Source: Motiliproteus sp. SC1-56 (GTDB lineage Bacteria > Pseudomonadota > Gammaproteobacteria > Pseudomonadales > Balneatricaceae). Taken from it: 64,000 nt of DNA. The notes below the pieces were generated by a model. That model saw only the letters and a list, made by a program, of their open reading frames with translations, did not search any database and was not told where the DNA came from. The stretch is taken from contig NZ_JAEMGS010000005.1 in the NCBI RefSeq assembly GCF_017309075.1, positions 186,001-250,000 on the forward strand, in the 5' to 3' direction. Below are positions 53,670-62,773 of the stretch, in pieces. Numbering within the stretch: the first letter of the stretch is position 1; each line of letters starts with the position of its first letter. Position numbers and translations under genes: made by a program.

Positions 53670-55070
53670 ATGCGAAAAACCAAGATCATCTGCACCATCG
53701 GCCCCGCCACCCAGTCCCTGGAAATGCTTGAGCGCCTCTACCATGCCGGCATGAACGTGGTCCGGCTCAACATGTCCCATGGCGACCACGCCTGGCACGC
53801 TTCGGTGATCAAAGCCATCCGCAACCTTAATCGCAAGGTCAAATACCCGGTTCCCATCCTGCTCGACACCCAGGGCCCGGAAATTCGCACCGGTGACCTG
53901 GCCCAGGAACTGAACCTGCGGGAAGGCTCGGTGATCAACGTCAGCGTACGGGGCAGCGAGGACGTGGAGACCACCTCCATTCACGTCAACTACGACGACC
54001 TGGTGGAAAACGTCCAGCAGGGGGACCGGATTACCGTCGACAACGGGCTGATCAACCTGGAAGTTCTGGAAAAGCAAGACCGCAACCTGCAGTGCCGGGT
54101 GCTCGACGGCGGCGTGCTCAAGAGCAAGCGCCACGTCAATCTGCCGGGGATTCGGGTCAACCTGCCCGCAATCACCGAAAAGGACCGCCGCGACATCCTG
54201 TTCGCCATGGAGCAGGAGCTCGACTACATCGCCCTCTCTTTTGTTCGCGAAGCCAGCGACATCGCCGAGCTGCGCCAGCTGCTGGGGGACAAGGCCAACA
54301 AGATCAAGGTGATCGCCAAGATCGAAGACCAGGAAGGGGTGCGCAACCTGGAGGAGATCATCGAGGCCGCCGACGGCGTCATGGTGGCCCGGGGCGACCT
54401 GGGAGTGGAAATCCACGTCGAGCAGCTCCCCAACGTGCAGCGGCGCATGGTGCGCCTGTGCCTGGAGCATGGCAAGCGGGTCATCGTGGCAACCCACCTG
54501 CTCGAATCCATGATCGAGAACCCGATTCCCACCCGCGCCGAGGTGACTGACGTCGCCAACGCCATCTACGAGGGCGCCGATGCGGTAATGCTCTCGGGGG
54601 AAACCACCATCGGCCGCTACCCGGTCAAGTGCGTGGAGTACCTGGACAAGATCGCCGAGACCAGCGAGCGCGAGCCGGGTCTCGAGTTCGCCCGCAACCT
54701 GCAAAAGCGCGACGAGAAGCAACACCTGGCCGCCTCCACCGTCCACCTGGCCGAAGCCCTGGGGGCCAAAGGCATCGTGGTGATCACCCGCCGCGGACTG
54801 ATGGCCAACTACGTCACCAACTGCCAGCCCCACAAGACCCCGATCTTCGCCTTTACCAACGACCCACGGACCCGCCGCCAGCTGCTGCTGAACCGCAGCG
54901 TCTACCCGTTTCGGATGGAGTTCAGCCAGACCCCGGAAAAGACCCTCGCCGCCGCTTTTGCGCTGCTCAAAGAAAAGGCCGGCTTTGTTTCCGGTGACCA
55001 GGTGGTGGTCATCTCCGATATCCTCGCCGGCTCCGGCGTCGACGCCGTGCAGGTACGAGAGCTGCCCTAG
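53670..55070 (+). CDS. pyk: pyruvate kinase
   Basis: This enzyme makes pyruvate and ATP from phosphoenolpyruvate. The 466-residue protein has RKTKIICTIGPAT at the N-terminus, LLDTQGPEIRTGD near 70, IAKIEDQEGVRN near 215, and the MVARGDLGVE metal region. The C-terminal allosteric domain follows. It ends over the start of the next gene (TAGTG). Confidence 0.97.
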   Translation: MRKTKIICTIGPATQSLEMLERLYHAGMNVVRLNMSHGDHAWHASVIKAIRNLNRKVKYPVPILLDTQGPEIRTGDLAQELNLREGSVINVSVRGSEDVETTSIHVNYDDLVENVQQGDRITVDNGLINLEVLEKQDRNLQCRVLDGGVLKSKRHVNLPGIRVNLPAITEKDRRDILFAMEQELDYIALSFVREASDIAELRQLLGDKANKIKVIAKIEDQEGVRNLEEIIEAADGVMVARGDLGVEIHVEQLPNVQRRMVRLCLEHGKRVIVATHLLESMIENPIPTRAEVTDVANAIYEGADAVMLSGETTIGRYPVKCVEYLDKIAETSEREPGLEFARNLQKRDEKQHLAASTVHLAEALGAKGIVVITRRGLMANYVTNCQPHKTPIFAFTNDPRTRRQLLLNRSVYPFRMEFSQTPEKTLAAAFALLKEKAGFVSGDQVVVISDILAGSGVDAVQVRELP

Positions 55071-55765
55071 TGCAAGCCCCTCGGTTTTCCCTGCCCTGGC
55101 GGGTTCGCTATACACGCCGCCGCGGCAGTATCGCGATCAAGGTGACTGATAGCGAAATCCGCCTGCTGGCCCCCCAGGGCACCGCCCAGAAGACCCTCGT
55201 CGAGCTGCTGCATAAGCGCGCCGACTGGATCGAGCAAACGCTGGCGCGGCGCCAACATCAGGCACCAACCCTGCCCAACTACCAAAGCGGGGAGGCCCTG
55301 GCACTGGAGGGGCGCCACTACCCGTTGCAGGTCAGCCACGGGACATCTGCCGCCCTGCGCCTGCACCCGACCGGGTTTGAACTCACCCTCCCCGGCGATT
55401 GCCATGACCGGGAATCGCGCCGTGACCTGATTCGCAGCTGGTATCAGCAAGAGGCCCAGGCCCGTTGGCCGGCCCGGGTGGATGCCTGGGCCCAACACAC
55501 CGGCCTGCGTCCAAGCAGCCTCAAGATCCGTCCCTACAAGAGCCGCTGGGGCTCCTGCACCCGGCAGGGGCGGGTCAGTCTCAACACCCTTTTACTGGGC
55601 GCGCCGGAAGCGGTACTGGACTACGTCATCGTCCACGAGCTCTGCCACCTGGTCCACCTCAACCACTCTCCCGCCTTCTGGGAGCTGGTCAGCACCTATT
55701 GCCCGGACTGGAAGCGCCACCGCCGCTGGCTCCGCGAGGAAGGTCACCGCCTGGAACTGCGCTGA
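55070..55765 (+). CDS. YgjP-like (DUF45) zinc metallopeptidase family protein
   Basis: This 231-residue protein has the HExxH motif HELCH (189-193) with a third ligand His199 in HLNHSPAFW. The SRWGSCT segment (~158) is the family hallmark. It starts at a GTG overlapping the pyk stop. The substrate is unknown. Confidence 0.92.
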   Translation: MQAPRFSLPWRVRYTRRRGSIAIKVTDSEIRLLAPQGTAQKTLVELLHKRADWIEQTLARRQHQAPTLPNYQSGEALALEGRHYPLQVSHGTSAALRLHPTGFELTLPGDCHDRESRRDLIRSWYQQEAQARWPARVDAWAQHTGLRPSSLKIRPYKSRWGSCTRQGRVSLNTLLLGAPEAVLDYVIVHELCHLVHLNHSPAFWELVSTYCPDWKRHRRWLREEGHRLELR

Positions 55766-55810
55766 GCCCCACTGGTGAACTAAGCCCCACGGCTGGACTA
55801 AGCTGTGCTC

Positions 55811-56374
55811 ATGCGCCTGTTTACCGCCATCGAATTACCGCCCGCCATGCAGCAGGCCCTGGCGCAGCTGTGCTTCGGCCTGCCCCGGGTGCGCTGGGTT
55901 CCCGAAGAACAACTTCACCTGACCCTGGTGTTTATCGGCGAGGTCAACCCCGCCTGCCTGGAGGAGATCCAGGAAAACCTGACGCAGGTTGCCATCGCAC
56001 CTTTTCGGCTCGAGTGCGGGGGGATCGGCAGCTTTCGTTCCGGCGTTCTCTGGCTAGGGGTCGATAAGTCACCGCCCCTGCTGTCGCTGGAGGCCGAAAT
56101 TCGCCGCCAGCTGCGGAGCATCAACGGCATAGCGATCTCCAGCCGTCGCTACAAACCGCATATCACCCTCGGGCGGTTGGACCGCCAGCAGCCGCCGCGG
56201 CTGGACAGTTTCCTTGAACAGCACCAACACAACCGCTACAGCTTTGAGGTGGACCACTTTGTCCTCAAGGTGAGTCAGCTAAGCCCCAAGGGCGCCCGAC
56301 ACCGGGTTCTCAATCACTTCGGCGCGCCTGCCCCTTCGTCGCGCCCTTCGCCACGCCCGGCAGCGGGCCGCTAG
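55811..56374 (+). CDS. thpR: RNA 2',3'-cyclic phosphodiesterase
   Basis: This 187-residue 2H phosphoesterase has two catalytic H-x-T motifs, His36/Thr38 (HLTLVF) and His117/Thr119 (HITLGR). The family opens 2',3'-cyclic phosphates on RNA and was once called 2'-5' RNA ligase. An ATG at 55811 follows a GTG at 55805. The last 15 residues are Pro/Arg/Ser-rich. Confidence 0.93.
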   Translation: MRLFTAIELPPAMQQALAQLCFGLPRVRWVPEEQLHLTLVFIGEVNPACLEEIQENLTQVAIAPFRLECGGIGSFRSGVLWLGVDKSPPLLSLEAEIRRQLRSINGIAISSRRYKPHITLGRLDRQQPPRLDSFLEQHQHNRYSFEVDHFVLKVSQLSPKGARHRVLNHFGAPAPSSRPSPRPAAGR

Positions 56375-56431
56375 AATACCCCTGAGTGGGTGCGTGCCTG
56401 AGCTGTAACCGTTTTCGTCAAGGAGCCCCTT

Positions 56432-57433
56432 ATGTACGGCCTTACCCCCATTGCCCGCCAACGCCCGCTCCAACGCATCGCGGTGCTCACCAGCGGCGGC
56501 GATGCGCCGGGTATGAATGCGGCCATCCGCGCCGTGGTGCGCACCGGCTGCGCAGAAGGCGTGGAGGTATTGGGGATCCGCCGGGGTTACAGCGGCCTGC
56601 TGGCCGCTGACATGACCCCGCTGGACTCGGCGGCAGTGGCCAATATTCTTCAACGCGGTGGTACCGTGCTCAAGAGCGATCGCTGTGAGGCCTTTCACGA
56701 TCCGGCTAACCGTCGCAAGGCCGCCGACGAACTGCGTCAACAGGGTGTGGAAGCACTGGTCGTCATCGGCGGCGAAGGGTCGCTCACCGGCGCCCTGCAC
56801 CTGGAGCAGGAAACCGGTTTCCCGGTGCTTGGCCTGCCGGGCACCATCGATAACGATATCTACGGCAGTGACGACAGCATCGGCTTCGACAGCGCGGTCA
56901 ACACCGCCTTGAGCGCCATCGACCGCATTCGAGATACCGCCAGCTCCCATGATCGTCTGTTCCTGGTCGAGGTGATGGGGCGCAACACCGGCTTCATCGC
57001 CGCCTATGCCGGCATTGCCGGCGGTGCCGAACTGATTCTTGCCCCCCAACGGGAGCCTGATCCTGAAGCCCTCTACCGGCAATTGCTCAAGAGTCAGCAG
57101 GCCGGAAAAACCAGCAGCCTGGTGCTGGTCGCCGAGGGCTCCAAGCCCGGGCGCACCCAGTGGCTGGCCCAGGAGTTGGAGCAGAAAGGTCTCGAACCAA
57201 GGGTCTGCATCCTGGGCCATACCCAGAGGGGCGGCGCGCCTACCGGGCACGACCGCATGCTGGCCTCCTACCTGGGATCGATGGCGGTCCGCCACCTGCT
57301 CGCCGGCGACTCCCAGGTGATGCTGGGGGTTCGCAACAACACCCGGGTTGCAGTCCCCCTGACTCGGGTGGTGAACCGTCGCAAGCACCTGGACCCGGGC
57401 GTCCTGGAGCTCGCGGCTATCCTGCACGAATGA
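56432..57433 (+). CDS. pfkA: 6-phosphofructokinase (ATP type by signature)
   Basis: This enzyme phosphorylates fructose 6-phosphate in glycolysis. The 333-residue protein has TSGGDAPGMNA at 20-30, GGEGSLTGA at 113-121, PGTIDND at 136-142 and EVMGRNTGF near 180. The catalytic base is Asp140. Gly116 and Gly137 match the ATP-dependent type. Glu115 replaces the aspartate that coordinates magnesium in E. coli PfkA (Asp103), which is unusual. A GGAG site precedes the ATG. Confidence 0.93.
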   Translation: MYGLTPIARQRPLQRIAVLTSGGDAPGMNAAIRAVVRTGCAEGVEVLGIRRGYSGLLAADMTPLDSAAVANILQRGGTVLKSDRCEAFHDPANRRKAADELRQQGVEALVVIGGEGSLTGALHLEQETGFPVLGLPGTIDNDIYGSDDSIGFDSAVNTALSAIDRIRDTASSHDRLFLVEVMGRNTGFIAAYAGIAGGAELILAPQREPDPEALYRQLLKSQQAGKTSSLVLVAEGSKPGRTQWLAQELEQKGLEPRVCILGHTQRGGAPTGHDRMLASYLGSMAVRHLLAGDSQVMLGVRNNTRVAVPLTRVVNRRKHLDPGVLELAAILHE

Positions 57434-57580
57434 GGAAGTACCGACAGGCGCTGGTCTAAATACAGCCTCTCAATACCCGACCACCGCCTTAACCGACGCC
57501 CCCTGCCGGTGCAGCTGAGAAACGATCGGCGCGGCGAGCGGTCCAACTTGGCCAAGGCTGGCTAAAAAGGAACAGAACCG

Positions 57581-57748
57581 GTGTTACCCAAAAATTTTTA
57601 CGAACTCCTGCCCTTTATCTACTCCCTTGTAGGCATGCTGTCGCTTTTGCTGGTGGAGACCCCCTTGGCACTGATCTTCAGCCTGATGCTGATCATGGCC
57701 GGACTGGTCTTGGTGGCAATGCGTTTTTACCACCGCCACAGGAGTTAG
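57581..57748 (+). CDS. small two-helix membrane protein (55 residues)
   Basis: This is a short gene that length-limited gene finding would miss. A GTG start at 57581 follows AAGGAA with an eight-base spacer. The product starts LPKNFYELLPFIYSL and has two hydrophobic helices (about 10-24 and 28-46), then a basic RFYHRHRS end. Its composition and length fit a genuine membrane peptide. Function is unknown. Confidence 0.7.
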   Translation: MLPKNFYELLPFIYSLVGMLSLLLVETPLALIFSLMLIMAGLVLVAMRFYHRHRS

Positions 57749-57910
57749 CCTGACCGCTTGCGTCCAACCGCATTCTCTTCCAACCGAATCGCCTGAGCGC
57801 ATTGTTACTCCGTCTGTCCCCTGCGCACCTGCGCCTTCCCAAGCCGGCTGATTCGCCACGCTGAATCCGTCAGTTACCCCGGTTCACGCCAACCCTGTGC
57901 TAGCTTAAAG

Positions 57911-57980
57911 AGTGACTTAAGCAGGCTGACTTAGACGGGTTGACTCAGGCGGTTTGACTTAGACGGGTTGGCTCGGGCGG
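57911..57980 (+). repeat. 14-bp tandem repeat, five copies
   Basis: Five adjoining 14-base units (57911-57924, 57925-57938, 57939-57952, 57953-57966, 57967-57980) share the pattern nnTGACTyArrCGG, with variants such as GTTGACTCAGGCGG. TTGAC-like cores recur every 14 bases. The array lies in the 263-bp gap before the TM2 gene. The rest of the gap shows nothing I can name. Confidence 0.85.
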
Positions 57981-58011
57981 TTCGTTGATCTCACTGGCGA
58001 AGGAAGGATGC

Positions 58012-58413
58012 ATGAACCACGGTGATACGCACAGCAAACTGATCGGCTACCTGTTGTGGATATTCGGCTTTATGGGCGCTCACCGGTTTTACTACGGCAG
58101 ACCCATCTCCGGGACGATCTGGTTTTTCACCCTGGGCCTGTTCCTGATCGGGTGGATTGTCGATCTCTTTCTGATTCCCGGCATGGATCGCGATGCCGAG
58201 ATCCGCTACGAGGGAGGCGCCGTCAGCCACACCGTCAGCTGGATACTGCTGACCTTTCTCGGCATCTTCGGGGTACATCGCATGTACATGGGCAAATGGC
58301 TCACCGGCATCCTCTACCTGTTCACCGGCGGGCTCTTCCTACTGGGCCTCCTGTACGACCTGTGGACCCTCAATGAACAGGTGTCGCAGCAGAACCGGCT
58401 GCGCCCCCTCTAG
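58012..58413 (+). CDS. TM2 domain membrane protein
   Basis: This 133-residue protein has two TM2 modules. Each has a GxxGAHRFY- or GVHRMYMG-like loop between helices, at about 20-30 and 85-95. AAGGAAGG lies five bases before the ATG at 58012. TM2 proteins occur in many bacteria, with no settled function. It precedes pqiABC by about 50 bp on the same strand. Confidence 0.88.
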   Translation: MNHGDTHSKLIGYLLWIFGFMGAHRFYYGRPISGTIWFFTLGLFLIGWIVDLFLIPGMDRDAEIRYEGGAVSHTVSWILLTFLGIFGVHRMYMGKWLTGILYLFTGGLFLLGLLYDLWTLNEQVSQQNRLRPL

Positions 58414-58462
58414 GGGCATGACGGCCTGACCGCTAAGCGATAACTTAAGAGCGAATCGCCCG

Positions 58463-59812
58463 GTGATCCTGCTCCCCGCTCACTTTCCCGCGCAGGTGTT
58501 CCGCGAACCCCGCGTCGACCATTTGCCGCCGGAAAAAATCACAAAATATCGACGCCTGCGCGCCTGTCACGAGTGCGACTGGCTGATGGCGCTGCCGCGC
58601 CTGAAGGCCGGTGAAATGGCCAAGTGCCCCCGCTGCGCCACGCCCCTGGTGCGACGACACAGGCGCCCCGCCCAACGCAGCATGGCGCTGGCGGTTGCCG
58701 CGCTGATCGCCTTGGCGGTGTCCCTGGCATTCCCTTTTTTCCGCCTGAGCCTTAGCGGCATCGAGACTCGCCTGGACCTGCCCGGACTTGCCTCCACCCT
58801 GCTCGCGTTCGAACAGCCGATCGTGGCGATTACCGTGATGCTGACCGTGATGGTATTGCCGTTATTGTTCCTGCTGGCGGTCATCTGGCTGCAATACGGC
58901 CTACTGAGGGGCCGTCCACTGCCGGCCAGCCGCAGCATTGCCCGCGCCCTCACCCACCTGTACCCCTGGATGATGGCGGACGTCTTTGTCACCGGTGCCC
59001 TGGTGAGCCTGATCAAGGTTTCCGGCATGGGGGATTTCGAACTGGGCCCCGCCTTCTGGGCGTTCTGTGCCTTTGAAACCCTGTTTCTCTTCTGCCTGCA
59101 ATCGTTGGATCCGGATTGGCTCTGGTTTGCCCTGGCCGGCGAACCCCGCCCGCCCCGGGGCGCCCGCCCCGGAGATACCGCGGCCCGGCAAGGCGTCGCA
59201 GGCTGCCCCACGTGCGGCGTCGTGAACCGGCTGAGCGCCACCGGCTGGGCCCGCTGTCGACGCTGCGCCGAGCGCTACCCGGTGCGCCGGCCGCACAGCC
59301 TGCAGCAGACCTGGGCCCTGATCCTGGCTGCCAGCCTGATGTACCTGCCCGCCAATATCTACCCCATGATGACCTCCCAGGCCCTGGGACAGGTTTATCC
59401 CGGCACCATCCTTGGTGGTATCGTCGCCATGTTCGAACTCGGCTCCTGGTTTGTCGCCATCGTCATCTTCGCCGCCAGCGTGGTGATACCGATCGGCAAG
59501 ATCATGCTGCTGGCCTGGCTCTGCCTGGTCGCCCGCCGGGGCGAGGGCGTTAATGCCAGAGCCCGCACCCGGGTTTACCGGGTCATCGACTTCATCGGAC
59601 GCTGGTCAATGGTCGATATCTTCGTCATGACCATCGTCGTATCGCTGGTTCAGGCCGGTTCCCTGGTGTCGATCACCCCGGGGCCGGCGGCACTTGCCTT
59701 TGGTGCCGTGGTGATTCTCTCGATGCTGGCGGTCATGGCCTTCGATTCACGCCTGATCTGGGACTCACCGGATCAAGCCACTTCCGCCAACCCTGAAGGG
59801 AGCGCCCCGTGA
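58463..59812 (+). CDS. pqiA: paraquat-inducible protein A-like membrane protein
   Basis: This 449-residue protein has two PqiA domains, each with a zinc-ribbon CxxC pair before its membrane helices: Cys35/Cys38 with Cys55/Cys58, and a second set near 249-270. It is part of the PqiABC system that bridges inner and outer membranes for lipid transport. The GTG at 58463 is the only reasonable start. Its stop overlaps the pqiB start by four bases (GTGA). Confidence 0.93.
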   Translation: MILLPAHFPAQVFREPRVDHLPPEKITKYRRLRACHECDWLMALPRLKAGEMAKCPRCATPLVRRHRRPAQRSMALAVAALIALAVSLAFPFFRLSLSGIETRLDLPGLASTLLAFEQPIVAITVMLTVMVLPLLFLLAVIWLQYGLLRGRPLPASRSIARALTHLYPWMMADVFVTGALVSLIKVSGMGDFELGPAFWAFCAFETLFLFCLQSLDPDWLWFALAGEPRPPRGARPGDTAARQGVAGCPTCGVVNRLSATGWARCRRCAERYPVRRPHSLQQTWALILAASLMYLPANIYPMMTSQALGQVYPGTILGGIVAMFELGSWFVAIVIFAASVVIPIGKIMLLAWLCLVARRGEGVNARARTRVYRVIDFIGRWSMVDIFVMTIVVSLVQAGSLVSITPGPAALAFGAVVILSMLAVMAFDSRLIWDSPDQATSANPEGSAP

Positions 59813-61479
59813 GCCGTCGCGCGGCCCCCGTCAGCCAGGAGGCGCGGGCCCGGGTCTCGCGTCAGCCGCGGCTGTCGCCGATCTGGATCGTGCCCCTGGT
59901 CGCCACCCTGATCGGCCTATGGCTGCTGTATGACAACTACCTGGGGCGCGGCCCGGAAATCATTCTGATCATGGAGAACGCCGAGGGAATCGAGGCGGGA
60001 AAAACCCTGATCAAGACCCGCAACGTCGAGGTTGGCAGGGTGGAATCCGTCACCCTGGACAAGGACCACGAGCACGCCCGCCTGCGCGCGCGTATGAGCC
60101 CTGAAACCCAGCCCCTGCTGGTGGAGGACAGCCGCTTCTGGGTGGTCAAACCCCGCATCGGGCGCCAGGGCATCAGCGGCCTGGGCACCGTCCTCTCCGG
60201 CGCCTTTATCCAACTCGAGCCCGGGGAAAGCGACGCCGCCAGGCGCCGCTTCGAGGTCAGCGAACAGCCGCCGGTGGCCGCCCCGGGGGCCGAGGGCAAA
60301 CGACTCACCCTGATCAGCCAGCAGGGACACTCGCTGCGGGTCGGTGATCCGGTCAGCTACCGGGGCTTTGTGGTCGGTCGTATCGAAATGGTGACCTTCA
60401 ACCCCGAGATCCGCCAAGTGCGCCACGGCATCTTTATCGAGGCCCCCTACGATGACCTGGTAACCACCGGCAGCCGCTTCTGGAGCGCCAGCGCCTTCAA
60501 CCTCAGTTTTGACACCGATGGCCTCAAAGTCTCGGTGGATTCCCTTGAAAGCCTGCTGACCGGAGGCGTCACCTTCGCGGTCCCCACCGGCCTCCCCGCC
60601 GGGGAGCCCGTGGCAGCCGAAACCACCTTTGCCCTCTACCCCGACCGGGAGACCGCGCACGAGGGCACCTTTAACCGCTACCTGGAGTACGTACTGCTGG
60701 TGGAAGAGTCGGTAAGCGATCTGAAGATCGGCGCGCCGGTGCGGTTTCGCGGCGTTCGGATCGGCACCGTGGCCGCGGTTCCCTGGCATTTCAACGACCC
60801 ACCGGGACTTTTTCTCGAAGATCGGCGGATTCCCCTGTTGCTGCGCATCGAACCCCAGCGCCTCGGCGGATCCCGCGACGAGCTCGACCTCAAGGCCTGG
60901 GCACAGCGCTTCGAGGAGTTCTTCACCGAGGGACTGCGGGCATCGTTGGACACCGACAACCTGCTGACCGGCGCCCTCTTCGTCAACCTGCATTTCGTGG
61001 CCGAGCCCGCCCCTTACATGGCGCAGCAGTTCCACCACCAGCCGGTGATGCCGGGTACGGCGGGGGGCAGCCAGCTGGAGCGACAAGCGGGCGAGTTGCT
61101 GGCTAAACTCAACGCCTTGGAAGTGGAGCCGCTGCTGGCCTCCCTCAAGGCCAACCTGGAGGCCTCCGAAGCGATGCTGAGAGAAGTGCGGACCCTCTCC
61201 CGCGGCCTGCAGGCCTATCTCGATGCGCCCGACACCCAGGCGCTGCCGGCCAACATCAATGCCACCCTGGGTAGCCTGGATGCAACACTGCAGGGCCTTT
61301 CTCCCCGCTCCTCGGCCTATCGCACTATCCTCGATGCGGCCCAGAGCCTCGACCGGCTGGTGAGGGACCTGCGTCCGACGGCGCAGGCGCTGGGCGACGA
61401 CCCAAGAGCCCTGTTGCTGCAGACCTCCAATGGCGATGATCCGCAGCCGCGGGCCCCGGCAGGAGAACCCTCACCTTGA
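59809..61479 (+). CDS. pqiB: MCE-domain protein PqiB
   Basis: This 556-residue protein has an N-terminal membrane helix (~24-42) and three MCE domains at about 48-140, 160-250 and 285-400. A helical C-terminal part likely forms the tube or needle. In E. coli PqiB makes a hexameric conduit spanning the periplasm. It starts at a GTG overlapping pqiA and ends over pqiC. Confidence 0.94.
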   Translation: MSRRAAPVSQEARARVSRQPRLSPIWIVPLVATLIGLWLLYDNYLGRGPEIILIMENAEGIEAGKTLIKTRNVEVGRVESVTLDKDHEHARLRARMSPETQPLLVEDSRFWVVKPRIGRQGISGLGTVLSGAFIQLEPGESDAARRRFEVSEQPPVAAPGAEGKRLTLISQQGHSLRVGDPVSYRGFVVGRIEMVTFNPEIRQVRHGIFIEAPYDDLVTTGSRFWSASAFNLSFDTDGLKVSVDSLESLLTGGVTFAVPTGLPAGEPVAAETTFALYPDRETAHEGTFNRYLEYVLLVEESVSDLKIGAPVRFRGVRIGTVAAVPWHFNDPPGLFLEDRRIPLLLRIEPQRLGGSRDELDLKAWAQRFEEFFTEGLRASLDTDNLLTGALFVNLHFVAEPAPYMAQQFHHQPVMPGTAGGSQLERQAGELLAKLNALEVEPLLASLKANLEASEAMLREVRTLSRGLQAYLDAPDTQALPANINATLGSLDATLQGLSPRSSAYRTILDAAQSLDRLVRDLRPTAQALGDDPRALLLQTSNGDDPQPRAPAGEPSP

Positions 61480-62108
61480 TTCGCCCTCTGCTCGTGTTAA
61501 CCGCCGTCCTGGCGCTCACGGCCTGCGCCGGACCCGGCCAGGGGATAAACCGTTACCTGCTCCCTCCGGCCGGCGAGATGAACGTCGCCCCCCGCAGCGG
61601 CAGCCTGCTGCTGCTTGAACCCATCGAAATCGCCCCCTACCTTGAAGCCGAAGGGCTGTTGCTCCAAATTGATGAGATCACCCTTAACCAGGCCCGCCAG
61701 CACCGCTGGGCAGACCCGCTGCGCCACCAACTGGAGCGGGGGCTGCGTCAGCGCCTGGGAGCCCGCCTTCCCGACACGCACATTCTTCAGGATGAACCGG
61801 TCGCGTCCGGTACCCAGCCCATGCGCCTTCAGGTCAGGGTGGACCGTTTTCTCGGTCACTACGCCGGTTATGCCCTCACCAGCGGTCTTTGGCAGCTCTG
61901 GAGCGCCAAGGGCGAGCTGCTGGTAAGCCGACGTTTTCAGGTGGAAACACCGCTCCAGGCTGACGGGTATCCGGCGTTGGTCAAGGCACTGGGAAACGGC
62001 TGGAACGAGGTGGCGGCGCAGATCAGCAGCGCAGTGCAGCCGCTGGTCGCGGCTACTCCCGAAAAGTCCACAGCGACCCCCGACACGACTGCGGCGCAGC
62101 CCGAGTAA
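61476..62108 (+). CDS. pqiC: outer-membrane lipoprotein PqiC
   Basis: This 210-residue protein has lipobox LTAC (Cys17) and an ABC-transport auxiliary domain: NRYLLPP near the start, LLLLEPIEIAPYL, and YALTSGLWQLWSAKG. It anchors the PqiB conduit in the outer membrane. It starts at a TTG overlapping the pqiB stop (TTGA). The last 25 residues are Thr/Pro/Ala-rich. Confidence 0.92.
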   Translation: MIRPLLVLTAVLALTACAGPGQGINRYLLPPAGEMNVAPRSGSLLLLEPIEIAPYLEAEGLLLQIDEITLNQARQHRWADPLRHQLERGLRQRLGARLPDTHILQDEPVASGTQPMRLQVRVDRFLGHYAGYALTSGLWQLWSAKGELLVSRRFQVETPLQADGYPALVKALGNGWNEVAAQISSAVQPLVAATPEKSTATPDTTAAQPE

Positions 62109-62264
62109 AGCAGCCGCGACTTCGCGCTGGAAAGCTGCGGCATGCCAAGGGCCAGACTCAGCCGGGCCGGGAGGATAATTGTATTCTTTTTGGGGCTAAA
62201 TACCGCGAACATCCGATTTTTTATAGTACTATTCATCAATATTTAACGATTAAACGGTACTGCT
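62109..62264 (+). other. AT-rich intergenic region upstream of 62265
   Basis: This 156-bp gap is clearly richer in A and T than its surroundings, with a TATAGT hexamer near 62223 that could serve as a -10. It is the likely promoter region of the gene pair that follows. No terminator for pqiC is evident. Confidence 0.4.
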
Positions 62265-62768
62265 ATGCGGTCTGTACTGCACTTTCTGGCATTTCTATCG
62301 ACCCTGGTTGTCTCCATCGAAGCCATCGCAGATCTGCCTTCTCCTTCAGAGCCGGTGCTCCTGACCATCTCGGGCAACATAGCCAATACCAACGACGAGG
62401 GCGCGGCCCATTTCGACCGCCCGATGCTTGACGCCCTGCCCCAACACCAGTTTGCAACCACAACCCCCTGGACCAAAGAGGTCAGCCGCTACGAAGGGGT
62501 GCTGCTGAGCGACCTGCTTGAGTACGTCAAGGCATCGGGACAGCACATGACCGCTGTTGCCCTCAACGATTACCGGGTCAAAATCGATCTCTCCGAACTC
62601 ACCGGCTATCCGATAATCCTGGCCATGCGCAAGGATGGCAAGCCAATGCGGGTCCGGGATAAAGGCCCCCTGTGGATCCTGTATCCGATGTCGGACTACC
62701 CCGAGCTCGATCGGGCCAACCACCATGCCAGCATGGTCTGGCAGCTGCGCTCGCTACACATCGAGTAG
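62265..62768 (+). CDS. exported protein with sulfite-oxidase-type (Moco) fold, lacking the cysteine ligand
   Basis: This 167-residue exported protein has a signal peptide (~1-22). The body resembles the PF00174 molybdopterin-binding fold: YEGVLLSDLLEYV, NDYRVKIDLSEL, and PLWILYPM. In true members a cysteine binds molybdenum. This protein contains no cysteine at all, so it cannot be a standard Moco enzyme. It ends five bases before the start of the GGDEF/EAL gene and probably serves as its periplasmic partner (inference). Confidence 0.8.
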   Translation: MRSVLHFLAFLSTLVVSIEAIADLPSPSEPVLLTISGNIANTNDEGAAHFDRPMLDALPQHQFATTTPWTKEVSRYEGVLLSDLLEYVKASGQHMTAVALNDYRVKIDLSELTGYPIILAMRKDGKPMRVRDKGPLWILYPMSDYPELDRANHHASMVWQLRSLHIE

Positions 62769-62773
62769 AGCCG

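Noticed and set aside
53163-55115. 650-codon open frame opposite DUF3108 and pyruvate kinase
   Set aside because: It covers the complement of two clear genes, including all of pyk, and has no recognisable domain.
56432-57433. PPi-dependent phosphofructokinase
   Set aside because: Gly116 and Gly137 are the ATP-type residues, and the PPi-type Asp and Lys pair is absent.
57911-57980. CRISPR array
   Set aside because: The repeats are adjoining 14-base units with no spacers and no cas genes in the window.
62265-62768. Active molybdenum enzyme
   Set aside because: The protein has no cysteine to bind molybdenum and is too short for the catalytic domain plus dimerisation domain.
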